Below, one piece after another: positions 23,101-33,004 of a stretch of 64,000 bases of DNA. A program made the translations under genes and the position numbers. The DNA is from Apiospora phragmitis (lineage: Eukaryota; Ascomycota; Sordariomycetes; Amphisphaeriales; Apiosporaceae): assembly GCA_038363925.1 (NCBI GenBank), contig JAQQWL010000011.1, positions 5,828,001 to 5,892,000 of the forward strand, written 5' to 3'. How positions within the stretch are numbered: the stretch's first letter is position 1; the number at the start of each line of letters is the position of its first letter. The notes below the pieces were generated by a model. The model was not told the origin of the DNA and made no database searches. It saw nothing but the letters and a program-made list of their open reading frames with translations.

Positions 23101-23179
23101 CATCCCAGTCTTCCCGGTCCGCATCGTTGCTGGGGGTGGGACGCCGTAGCTGCGTCGTATTTGGCTTTGTTGTGTCCAT
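20147..23179 (-). CDS. Large single-pass membrane protein of unknown function
   Basis: A 1010-aa intron-free frame, start MDTTKPNTTQLRRP. Residues 1 to about 555 are hydrophilic and disordered, rich in Ser, Pro and Gln, with an acidic start (DADREDWDAWEDEE) and basic patches (KRQLERLKSRRRQK). One strong transmembrane helix is at about 560-583 (GGILAVIILIIVLVVVLT) followed by RKR. The C-terminal 425 residues carry many Asn-x-Ser/Thr sites and conserved-looking blocks such as TEHYGFYTHFNKTVYLF and a Cys pair in GGCKCEWVNWQ, so this part is probably the extracytoplasmic, glycosylated domain. The Arg-Lys-Arg after the helix fits less well with that orientation, so topology is uncertain. I recall similar proteins in other Pezizomycotina without a function. 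No frame break across 3 kb. Confidence 0.85.
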   Translation of the reverse strand: MDTTKPNTTQLRRPTPSNDADREDWDAWEDEETVTDVDKEGASLTNSGDNGFKGTKRQLERLKSRRRQKAQNAEAGITLVTDMSKFRRTTSRKQTSTTRFQDSAALRALEGSPNSASIGSFAWLKPKPASQKSNSKSAKKAATTRGTEIDLSPVARPIVIGIAVPEGDLSSHEVSPQTALVETPIDMRNYIDQAASKKANGTMLSPEQLRSVWSPDTDASESPYQGPRAASSVYSQYSHFGLNPNDSNADVPPVPAIPATLRFNQTQPQALGNPEDDDVGTPCTLFEEDGSPMGVRKSLKPRTVAATPQSADTQVSGWWDHVGTPYAPTNPFRRQATGPSPLVSSPREWWQGVDEKKQQAAVTGATSNAISHPALRQQDTAQTVQTVQSLQSQTPTEAGPSNRQETHSEKARILFEENHAASDQPPPYSPPPNTKQVKYVPILPPQGFYSPQPIPSPGPISPGIPATMSSQGAINLSEIPVTPRMVPAAVLPDRPVGSYVPGDQFQNASGTRHKAERDRRRHEKEEVVARRVGGFWRGRGCMPAGGCFGRSGREGRQRRRVYLGICGGILAVIILIIVLVVVLTRKRSPSGPEQSIWLNLTDFPPMPTGVLTVSGSDTPVITDGCLELTASTAWSCAVPKDQQDPRNPNPSGVPKFIFQIQYDNSSRQLWKGDNNQGSQQGIQEIYQSASKPAPTSHPKDDLGKGTIGQRDAGRYDSGFNPNPAPPSLREISFLGNTTDEIQSDNKAGEPTPFYISLLPSLDAIVGPNMTQEDSDNRRRDLGTGIDTAPINGTSGWNLTNILPPPETNPDGTGARARLYPLATQQPLRLFDRGLPTEHYGFYTHFNKTVYLFNTAETTPTDRGGGARLADARFLVTWTEVRFVVQMWTRMGNSSRLIGNGTAPGTEGTTVHARPGTMPYPVTIAEDLHGGNPFRKATFYYGMDQQSHINRTDSKLILVNRGFGGTLVNSLSSEPDLSLGGVDGGTGGCKCEWVNWQGKKSAQRTKEQLNY

Positions 23180-24686
23180 TTTGGTTTGTGTACTATACGC
23201 CTTGTTTGGGCGATATCGGAATATTCAACAGAGTAAAGTAATGATATCCTCAGTGAACCCGCAATGAGGAAATGCTTGGGAGATAATTAGAGGATCTGAA
23301 CTGGAGACACAGAATGGATACTTGAATAGAAACAGACTCGAAGGGATATGGTCAAGTCAGCGAGTGTGTAAGGTGATGAATGTACAGGGTGTGTCGATGG
23401 TTCAGAAACAGAGCCATTCACAGATTGACTGGTCGTGATGGATGTATGTAAGGACAAGGGAAACACGTTGGAACAATCGGATAGAAAGAAGCAAGAGTAG
23501 AAGAATTCAGAAAAGTTGCAATGACATTGTGAATTCAAGAGTTACATTGGGCCATGGGGCAGCAACAAAGAGTCTGGGGGCCATGAACAATAGCAACAAT
23601 CAATGAGTAGTTACCACGAGTCTCCCTCTCGAAACCCACCGTTACCCGAGCAAGGGCTAAGGGCAGTCAAGCTGGCCATGTCAGTAGAGACGGGACTAGC
23701 CATGAATCCTGCAGCTCGAGGCGCTCTCATTTCAAGCAAATGGTCGCTTAGTCCATGGCATCTCGCCATCTGACTGGTTCCTCGAGCATGGAACCGGGGT
23801 AGGTGGGTGGATCATGCCGTGTGTGTCTGCAGGTTCGATGGTCAAACGAGGAAGAATTCAAGAGCCTCATAGTGGCAGTTTGAGAGGCCCCCGCGGCTTC
23901 TGGACACGAGAGGCTGAAACTCGGACTCCAAGTGGTGTGTTGCTGCATATGAGTTGGTATGAAATAGCCGCCGTTGTCGTTGCTTTTGAGCCCCTCATTG
24001 GTGGAAGTCGGCCAGCGCCAAGCATCGGCACAGATCTGGTTGGATCTGATTGGATCTCCGCCTCTGCCACCGCGGCTGCAGACCCCCGACCCGCCCTTTT
24101 TACTCGCCCGGTCTAAAATCCCTTCATGTACGCTACCTAATGCAACCGGGCTGCTTCCCTCTAGGCCACCCAGCTTGCCAGTGCTGGTGAACCATAGGAA
24201 CAAGGGAGTTATACCCCTTCCGTCCCTCCCTCTACTGCAGGTCCATTTTGGCGCTTGGGACAGGTCGCATCCGCGGCCAATCGACCGGGACGGAATACTG
24301 CAAAAAGCCTGGCTCAACCAGAACATTCTTGCACAACACCATTCAAGGGCACGTGTTAGCGTGTTGGTCTCCCGTCCATGAGGCCACGGATACACCCTCT
24401 CACGCCATCCGGTCACAGTTAGCCGCATCATGCCGTTGCACTCTGCCTTTTACCGTGACACAGAAACAGCCTGAATCTAGTGTAACACGTCTGATCACCT
24501 GGGGGCTCTTTGGGGGCTAAATGTATGCCGAGTCCTGAGTGGTAGTGCTAGGAGAAGGGAACCAGCCCTTACCCATCCAAGTCACGTCACTCCAACGCAT
24601 AAGAAATGGACAGTTTACGCGCGTATCGTATCGCGTTGGGTATATCTACCTAGAACGCCTAAGAAATCCAAAACCTCGTGTGCCTT
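23180..24686. other. Intergenic region with an unassigned ORF on the reverse strand
   Basis: Between the start of the membrane protein and the stop of SIL1 (both minus). Contains a 227-codon open frame on the minus strand (24431-23748), listed separately. The rest shows nothing recognisable. Confidence 0.5.
23748..24431 (-). CDS. Orphan ORF (227 aa), doubtful
   Basis: ATG-started frame with no recognised motif, domain or membrane segment. Composition is mixed (Arg, Ser, Gly, Trp, Cys rich), resembling translated non-coding DNA more than the neighbouring proteins. It is long for chance, which is the only support. It could be a lineage-specific gene or a fortuitous frame in the region upstream of the 1010-aa protein. 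Confidence 0.2.
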   Translation of the reverse strand: MMRLTVTGWRERVYPWPHGRETNTLTRALEWCCARMFWLSQAFCSIPSRSIGRGCDLSQAPKWTCSRGRDGRGITPLFLWFTSTGKLGGLEGSSPVALGSVHEGILDRASKKGGSGVCSRGGRGGDPIRSNQICADAWRWPTSTNEGLKSNDNGGYFIPTHMQQHTTWSPSFSLSCPEAAGASQTATMRLLNSSSFDHRTCRHTRHDPPTYPGSMLEEPVRWRDAMD

Positions 24687-25946
24687 TCACAGCTCATTGT
24701 GTGTGGGCGGTACCTTTCCTCCTCCGAACTGCAACATTGAGTACAGTTCCTGGGCCCAAGCCTCTTGCGGCCCGTCCTTGATGATACGCCCCAGATAGAG
24801 AACCCAACAGCTGTCGTCAAATTCACGGCCTTCGGTGTCGCAAACGTACTGCGCGGTCGTGATTCGGGGTGGCCAAACCCCTGTCTTGGCACCCACATTC
24901 TCGTCCAGGAAGTTGTCCATGACAATCTTCGCCACTTTGGCGCGTGCTGGTTCCCACTCAGTCCCCTTCGTCATCAGGATACGGAGGAAGTCCTCCATGC
25001 CCTTGTTGTCGAGGAACTCGCTGCGAATCTTGTCGGATTTCAACAGTTTCCCAACTACCGCGAGCAGAGCGCGCATCCAGGTCGCTTCGTTCGAGGCATC
25101 AGCCGAGCCCTGCTCTGCCCTAGGCTTGAGTTGACTGTAGAAGGCATCCTTGAGGGATTGCGCGCCCGAATTGGTCTGCCCAGCCATCAGAGAGTCCCAG
25201 ACCTTCTCGACATCCTTCAGCGCCGGGGGGTTGTTCTGCAGGGCCGAAGAGAGAGTGGTTGCCGCCAAAAAGTCTCGGCGGTCGGCGTACGAGCGCTTTG
25301 TCACTTCGTCGGCATCTCGCTTGGTAACGAGATGGAAGAGAGCCCTCAGGGTATCTTCATCTCCGGCGATCTGTTGTCCGTAATACATGTCATGCGAGAA
25401 GTCTTCCAGCTCGGCAAGGGCGTCCTCTAGGACAGACGGCTCGGCCGAGAAGGCTGCGTTTCTATGCAGCTTGACCGAGTCCATAGCTTGGAAGAAGCCG
25501 GGGTTCTTCTCCTTGGGCTCCTTGACCACGCCGACAGGCTCATAGACAGGCGCACCTGATGGAATGTTCGGCTTCGCCTCTGACAGATCCGGATCTACTA
25601 CCATGACAGCCTGATCCACGGGAAGGCCTTCGAGCGCTGCATCTTCTGCGCCTGGAGTATTCAGCTTTGCTTCCTTTTGGCCGGTCCAAATGTTCATTCG
25701 GACATGAAGCCCGGGTGGAAGATCCTGGTCATCGTGTACAGTTTGAAACCCCTCGGTTGGCGAGAAAACCTTGGGATAGCATTCGGCTGAGTTGTCAGTG
25801 TGGCATATCAATTCGCCCTTTGCCGATGGAGAAGGAGAAGCCGGCCCTGGAGGAGATGATACACTGGCGATGGAGGAAACAACAAAGGATAATAGGAGAA
25901 ATGCAATGCTTAGTCGAATGATAGAACGCATCCTGAGGGAAGCCAT
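24687..25946 (-). CDS. SIL1: SIL1-type nucleotide exchange factor for the ER Hsp70 (BiP/Kar2)
   Basis: Releases ADP from Kar2 in the ER lumen. The frame is uninterrupted (419 aa). The first true ATG is 25946 (MASLRMRSIIRLSIAFLLLS), giving a signal peptide with a clear hydrophobic core; codons upstream lack an ATG. After it come a Ser/Pro linker, CHTDNSAECYPKVFSPTEGF and PGLHVRMNIWTGQKEAKL, both typical SIL1 N-terminal blocks, then armadillo-like helices (ALAELEDFSHDMYYGQQI, LLAVVGKLLKSDKIRSEF). The last four residues are HNEL, a variant of the HDEL retention signal. The gene is divergent from NUO-17.8. Confidence 0.9.
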   Translation of the reverse strand: MASLRMRSIIRLSIAFLLLSFVVSSIASVSSPPGPASPSPSAKGELICHTDNSAECYPKVFSPTEGFQTVHDDQDLPPGLHVRMNIWTGQKEAKLNTPGAEDAALEGLPVDQAVMVVDPDLSEAKPNIPSGAPVYEPVGVVKEPKEKNPGFFQAMDSVKLHRNAAFSAEPSVLEDALAELEDFSHDMYYGQQIAGDEDTLRALFHLVTKRDADEVTKRSYADRRDFLAATTLSSALQNNPPALKDVEKVWDSLMAGQTNSGAQSLKDAFYSQLKPRAEQGSADASNEATWMRALLAVVGKLLKSDKIRSEFLDNKGMEDFLRILMTKGTEWEPARAKVAKIVMDNFLDENVGAKTGVWPPRITTAQYVCDTEGREFDDSCWVLYLGRIIKDGPQEAWAQELYSMLQFGGGKVPPTHNEL

Positions 25947-26647
25947 TGTGCGCCTGAAGAGGGTTGTGGTTTGGGGCTTATAGCAATCCACGTGTAAGTA
26001 TTGGAGGATAACTCATGCGCATAAGCTCAGATCAGACGCGAGGGCTACTTTTGTAGTGATTAGTGGACAGTTTGCAAAGTGGAACAGGCCACGAAAACAA
26101 GACACATAAACCTACGCAATTGCTTCCCATGGATATGACTCGGTGGGAAAAACACACAGCTGGATGCCTAGAATGTGGAAGTGGTGATCTGGTCATACTG
26201 AAATCCTCATTTACATCAAGAGCTCTAGAGGTTTCGAATGGATTCTTCTCTTATGCTCAGCCCAGATTGAAGATGTCAATGCATCCTGACCTCGGGACTT
26301 CAGTTCACGCAGGTATACCAGACAGAAAAGACACGGCACTGCAATCCATTATTTGGAGATGGCATCATTTAGTAGCAAGCAGGATGTATGTATAATTGAA
26401 AATACCAAGGAAGATCTCTCATTGTTCCCGGACCTTAAGGATTTCCCTACTGTAAGGCTGGAAGCTGTTCAAGCTCCGCCCCGACAGCCAAACCCCCACA
26501 GCCTCCGATACACGCCTCTGATTGGTTGCTCAGCTTAGTGCCTCAATTCAACATCACTTGCGCATTCCCGGAGAAACAAGTGAGGGAGCTCTCCTCCTCG
26601 AAAGTCAAGAAACGTCAATTGACACCACCACCCCCATCTCCACCACC
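25947..26647. other. Divergent promoter region SIL1 / NUO-17.8
   Basis: Seven hundred bases with no supported coding sequence. The final 60 bases before ATG 26648 are C/A-rich, as for a fungal leader. Confidence 0.5.
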
Positions 26648-27546
26648 ATGCAGGCCCTCAGGGCAAAGAGCGGCTTGCGCTGCTCGACAAACGCGCCCAG
26701 CCCCAGCCATCCGGAACGCCCGTGGCTATGCCTCCGGCCACCACCACCACCACGCCGCACCCGAAGTGAAGGAAGGCCTCGGCGTACGTCTTTCCCATCA
26801 TCCTTCTTCCCCTGCGAGAAACCAGGGGAGAGGCCGACGTCAGCTAACGCCGGATGGATAACAGACCGCTTTCTACGTCTTCGCCGGCCTCCTCCCCACG
26901 TCCGCCGTCTTCTACACCATCTCGCGGCCGGGCGCCGACGGCGAGCCGTCCATCATCTCCAAGTACCTGAACCAGTTCGAGGCCCTCAACAAGGACCACG
27001 TGGTCCGCAACGCATTGCGCACCGACGCCCTCGAGCAGGCCGCCCACGACAAGCATCTCTTCCTCAACGCAGGACCTAAGAGGCCGCATGTCGAGCTCAA
27101 GACGCCTGAGTAGGTCCCACCCCTTCTCTCAAGCGAATGTTTTCCTTCTTTGTGATACGGAAGTATATATGTGCCCAGGCAGGGGCGGGCAGTTGGAGTC
27201 TGTGCGGACAGGCCCGGGAGAAAGTAGGGAGAAAGACGAATATTTGAACAGAAGTCTCACCAGTGATTGGGAGGGATCGGAAGAATCCCATCTCGATTTA
27301 CGACCTCATCTTGAAGATATAGCTTTGGGGCAAATCAGATTGACTAACATATCACACGATGACAGACTCCTGACCTCTGGCTCCCCATGGAACGTCCCCG
27401 CTGGCCACTACGCCAACCTTGACCATGTGACGGAGCACTACCGGAAGGCGCATCTCGCAGATGAGGAGCGTAAGGCCAAGAAACTGGCCGAGAAGGCGGC
27501 AGCGGCCCAGGCAGAAGCCCAGGCAGCACCCCCAGCCGAGGCTTAG
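26648..27546 (+). CDS. nuo-17.8: Mitochondrial complex I accessory subunit (NUO-17.8 type)
   Basis: Accessory subunit of NADH:ubiquinone oxidoreductase in the inner mitochondrial membrane. Exons: 26648-26783, 26865-27109, 27366-27546 (about 186 aa). The N-terminus MQALRAKSGLR is followed, after a one-base surplus or two-base loss near 26681, by the frame ARQTRPAPAIRNARGYASG with five consecutive histidines, a typical presequence. Exon 2 encodes a membrane segment (FYVFAGLLPTSAVFYTI) and EPSIISKYLNQFEALNKDHV. Exon 3 encodes GSPWNVPAGHYANLDHVTEH and an Ala/Lys-rich tail. Intron 1 has GCTAAC near its acceptor; intron 2 is 256 nt. The long second-frame ORF starting at 26526 has no ATG, so the start at 26648 plus a frame break is preferred. 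Confidence 0.88.
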
Positions 27547-28962
27547 TACGATCAAAAAGGGCGAAGGAGAAAGCGAGACAGAGAGGAGCATGGGCGAGAG
27601 CATGCTCGATGGGCGAGCCTGCCTCTATGTATGCGTGTGTATCATAGAATCGTACATAGAAACCGGAGAGGTGGAAAATCCAACACACTAACAACAGTTC
27701 CCTTTGTGAGACCAAAGGCTTAACTTCCTGTCTCTGTTCATCAGATCGCCATGGTATGGAGCATTGCGTGAGCTGGCACCACTCATCTGTTGAACCCTAC
27801 CACCCGAGGCAAAAGTAGACGCCATGGACAGTCACCCCAATGATATATTGGTGCATGTATCTTGTTAAGACCAGCATGCCAGTGGAGCCATATGTCAGTT
27901 GTCTGGCGTACTGGCTGGGAGCCTCCTTCTGCAGTTTAGCATGCTGGCTCCGGCTCTGGCTCCGGCGCCCTGCAGGGTGGTCAATTTTCTATGAACATGA
28001 CAGGGGATTTGCCCCGAGCACTGCCTATCAAAGGGTAGGGGGTTAGATCAACTGATTACAAGTGTACGGATAGCAGGATGCAGGAGGGTGTTATGCAAAG
28101 AAAGTGAGCCCGGGGGGGATATGTGGTATATAATGCAAGATGCTACCCAGTTATGCCCGTGCCTGACAGATATCCCACAATTAACACGACACCGAAATGA
28201 GGTCAAATGAACTGACGCTACTAGGCGTACCCTACTAGCAACATCAGTGTTGATATAGATCCTAAGCACACAAGCCAAAGCGTGGTGCTGACACGCACCT
28301 CAAGTTAGGTAGTTATGTCCAAGTACATACCTGTATAAACTACATTTGTACCCAAGTCAGGGCTAAGCTCAGTTTGACCACACAGTAAACCCTGAGTAAA
28401 CCTGTCAATACAAGACGCAAGTTCAGAAGAATGCAGCTGTTCCACATCACCGACCTATGACAAGTGAAGCAAGTATCAGGGTACGCATGAGGTATACGGA
28501 GCCACATTCAGCGGTTTCTTCTACCGGCCTCGTGAGCCTCAGCACGTCTAGTGTAGATTGTGGGTACACGTATAAAGGATCAGTATGAACTGACGGTGGG
28601 AGGGAGACGAATGGCATGCGGAATATCACTTCGTTCTGTACGGAGCCAGTTGATCGTTGACAGGATGTACCATACACAGTCTATGCAAGCTGGTTGATTT
28701 AATTCATTTCGCTATCGTTTCACTTTGGGAGTACGAGCTAATGTAGCGACACCCATTGAAGTGGCATATCAGACCACGTTGATGGACCCCGATCGGCAGT
28801 TTTTTGCCAAAGAAAGCGTTCGATGATATTTTATCTCATCTATCATGACGCATATGACATCATGTGTAGGCCAGATTTCCTTCGTAGCCACACTACCAAG
28901 CAAGAACCCAATCCATTCGCCTTTTCCATGAATGCAAGGACCCCCAGATAACCCGCAACTGC
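27547..28962. other. Convergent intergenic region
   Basis: Lies between the 3' ends of NUO-17.8 and RPS15. No coding frame, RNA gene or long repeat recognised in 1.4 kb. Confidence 0.5.
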
Positions 28963-29721
<759 letters not shown>

Positions 29722-30707
29722 GATTGCGATGATTGAGTGTTGCAGGAGATTCGCTTGTCGATGGAGGTTGGTCGAGGAGCGAATTCAAGGGAGGTTGTTG
29801 GTTTCTGGTGTCGAGGTCCTATCGATCAAAATTGATAGAGCGGATCGAGCTGCTACCACAAGAACACAGCCTAGACTGGAACGAGCCGCCAACAATTTTC
29901 CCGTAGGGTTTTGTGCCCTTTTCCTTTTGGGCTGGGGAAAATCTGGTGCAGTGGGTGCAATGGGGGCTGACCACAGCTCCACTTTAGGCGGGACAGAGCT
30001 GGCCAATGGGGTTGCGGATGAACTTCGGCTGCAGGTGGCCAGCGTCTACCTCCATTTGGTTATGTACATGCACGCATAAGCAAATTTATGCACATACACA
30101 TACAGCCAAGAGGTATTTACTTAATCCCTTCCTCGACTTAAACAATCACTTCAGGGGCACCATCAACTAGAACACTCAATTCGCAGGATAGGTCAATGTC
30201 CATAGTAGGAGCGAACGGGTAGAGCCTCTTTTGTCCTGCCACGAGGCAATCTATCTGCAGCTTATATAATACACAAGGCCAGCGCTGGTTGTTGTTGTCG
30301 TAAGAACTAAGATGTAGTATTGGTCCCCTACGCCGTCCATATCGCAGCCGACATGTGACACCGTAAGCGCCATGCACTACGGCCTGGAAATAACAGAGAA
30401 CGAAAGACCGAAGGTAAATGCGAATCCGCCCAATTTAAAAAAAAAAAAAAATCAACTTTTTGGGAATAAAGGTGATCACATCACAACCACCGTAACCCCT
30501 GAAACGCCTCCTCCTCAGTGTGCCGGCAACCAAACCATTCAATGGGAACAAACGATGGCAAAGAAGTAAACCCCTACCCCCATCCAATGCATAATACAGC
30601 TAGAAATTCCGCTAACGCGACAACAAAAGACAATCATAACCGTGCAAGACCTTCGTCATAGTGGAAGCATGCTGCCTGCCATGCAGCCAATCCGGGAAAA
30701 TCCTCGA
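29722..30707. other. RPS15 promoter and 3' flank of the C2H2 gene
   Basis: No coding frame. A 15-base A run lies at 30437-30451. Pyrimidine/purine-rich patches upstream of 29721 would fit a ribosomal protein promoter, but no defined element is claimed. Confidence 0.45.
30437..30451. repeat. Poly-A run (15 bases)
   Basis: Homopolymer in the 3' flank of the C2H2 gene. Confidence 0.8.
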
Positions 30708-33004
30708 TTAGATGATAGTTTCGGGGGCCGGTGCTTCCTCCTTCATCTCCAGCTGTTTCCTTAAAGAGACTACCTCATCCATAAGGTGTGCAAAGTCTTC
30801 CTTGTGGTTTTTCTCTGACTGCTCCAGGAGACTGACACGCGTGTTGGTCTCTGTAAGTCTTTCCTCCAAGCTATGAATATACGCCCAGATCCCTTGGTCG
30901 GTTGCGAAGATGTTGTTGCTTGTGCTGTCCCCGCTGCCGCCATTTTTGACTTGGCCCAGTAGACGAGGCAGGTTGAGCACCAGCAGATGCAGTCCCCAGG
31001 TTGGACTGCCCAGTGGCCGCAGAGGAAGTCTGGGCGGAAGAGATAGCGCTAGGGGCGCCGGCTTGGCCAGCTGCAGCGTAATGACCGTCGCTAGAAGGAA
31101 ATCCAGAAACTGAGACAAGTTGAGCAACTAGAGCTTCAGGGTATGACGGTAGAGACGACGAACCTGATGAAGTCTGACGGTCTGCCTGGTGGCGACCAAA
31201 CTGCTGCTGTTGGAATTGTGCCGTTAAACTAGGGGAGCGCTGGCGTGCAACACTGCCATCATGTGGCTGAAGACCGGGGCTGAGCGGCTTCGGGCTTTCC
31301 GTCATGCCGCTTTGCGCATACATAGAGTTCGGGCCACTCGAAGGTATGGAGGATATATTTGCGTTCGCGGCGTGTGGCGCATTCGAACCGCGCTCCACGT
31401 TCGGCGGGTATAGTCGCCCCGTAGAGGTACCTAGAGGGTATGTTCGTAAGTGATGCAAAGATTCTTGGGGTACAGCTTTTTTACCTTGAACGTGTGGAGC
31501 CTTTATCCCAGACATGCTCAAGCGCCGACGCTCCTCTTCTGTCATATCGGCCTCATTGGGGTTTTCGTATACGACACCGGTCATACTGGAATCATCCACA
31601 TCAAGATGACTGTAATCCTCTGTCTCGAAACCGAGGCTGCCTCGGCGACTAACACAACCACCAGGGCCCTTACTATGGCGTGCCAAGGCATCGCCGCGTG
31701 CAAACTTGCGGTCGCACTTGGGGCACACGTGTGGCTTCTCACCCGTGTGCAGCTTACCGTGGCGCTTCAGATCGTGCAAACGCCGAAAGCGCATCTGGCA
31801 AGTCGCACAAACGAAAGGCTTCTCTTGGCTATGCGTCAACAAGTGACTCTTAAGGTTGTGGTGACGCGTAAACTCGGTTTCGCAATAGGGGCACTTGTGC
31901 TTCTTCGAATTTGGCGATTTGGGGCCACCTGGCTGATTGGGCGTCATTGGCATGCTCATAGTGCGTGGAGGGGCGGGCATTGCAGCTGATGGGGGTACCA
32001 TGCCAGGATACGACAGAGACGTAGGATTTGACTTGTCCTCCATCTGGGCCTGAGGCTGCGGCGCATACCCTGCTCGGTCCCCTCGTCCATCAATGTCCAT
32101 AGGTCCTGGACTGGCAGTTACATGGGCTGCGTTGTTGCCCAGAGCAGGCATATTTGCAGCCTGCTCGGAGGCAACATCGCCCCTTTGTTCCATGTGCTCT
32201 ACATGATCTACATGCTCTACATGCTCAGGGTGCTCCGCATGCTCTGCGTGTCCCATATGTTCTGTAGGCTCCGCATGCATCATGTGTTCTGTGTGTTCTG
32301 TATGCTCCGTGTGCTCAGGATGCTCAGGATGTTCAGGATGCTCAGGATGCTCAGGATGTTCAGGATGCCCCATGTGCTCTGCGTGGTCTGTGTGATCTGC
32401 GTGTTCCGCAAGCTCTGTGTGCTCGTTGTGTTCGGTGTGTTCCGGAAGCGCCGTTTGCTCTATACGATCTGACTCTTCGGCTTGCTCCGCTTGAACCATG
32501 TCGCCTCCCCGTCTGAGGCGGAATCGCATCGGCACCTTGGTGATCGATTATCTGTTCGTCAGGGTGCGCATCATTCGTCACAGGCGCATCCTGGGGCCGG
32601 CTCATGGCAAGCGCGCTAGCAGACATGAGTTCAGATTGCACCCTGAATGCTGGGTTTTCGCTGTCACCCGAGACCTGTTGTCTGTATTCCTCCTGCCGTC
32701 TTCGTTTCTCGTCTTCGAGGGCGGCAGCACCGGTCAAAGGGGCTGGAGAGTGTCTCGAGGGCAGACCACCAATCAGCCTAGCAGCTTTGGATGGCGACAG
32801 GTCCGAACCAAGGTGAGCGGTGAAAACAGACGAGGGCGACGTGGGTGTGGTTTCCCGAGCGCGCTTCAAAGAAGCTGTCGCGCGAGTCGCGTCAGCCTGC
32901 AGCGACTCAACGGAAAAAGGATCGTGTTGGATGGCGGGTTCGGAGATGGTAGAAGCAGGAAGCGGCGGTGCTTCGGTCGCGACTGGACCCTTCTCCGACG
33001 CCAT
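30708..33004 (-). CDS. C2H2 zinc-finger transcription factor with a long X-Glu-His repeat
   Basis: Predicted DNA-binding regulator, about 764 aa if unspliced. N-terminal part: MASEKGPVATEAPPLP, then KAARLIGGLPSRHSPAPLTG and EDEKRRRQEEYRQQ. Next is a tract of about 29 tripeptides of form X-E-H (nt 32452-32183). Three classical fingers follow (nt about 31895-31650): CPYCETEFTRHHNLKSHLLTH, CATCQMRFRRLHDLKRHGKLH and CPKCDRKFARGDALARH, joined by QEKP and TGEKP linkers. The C-terminus is Ser/Gln-rich and ends in a coiled coil (YIHSLEERLTETNTRVSLLE). Two one-base surpluses break the frame, near 32510-32520 and in an A5 run near 30944-30952. An in-phase 54-nt intron-like segment (starting GTAAAA, ending CTCTAG) near 31435-31490 may be spliced. 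The finger array resembles Azf1-like fungal factors from memory; the exact orthologue is unclear. Confidence 0.85.
32314..32367. repeat. 9-bp coding minisatellite, six perfect-length copies
   Basis: Six adjacent copies of CTCAGGATG or TTCAGGATG on the plus strand encode repeated His-Pro-Glu on the minus strand, inside the X-E-H tract of the zinc-finger protein. The surrounding 270 bases are diverged copies of the same unit. Confidence 0.9.

Noticed and set aside
25947..25991. Upstream extension of SIL1 by 15 codons
   Set aside because: The extension begins with GTG rather than ATG and would bury the signal peptide.
26526..26861. 111-codon frame covering the NUO-17.8 presequence
   Set aside because: It starts with TTG and has no ATG; only its last third is real coding sequence, entered from ATG 26648 through a frame break.
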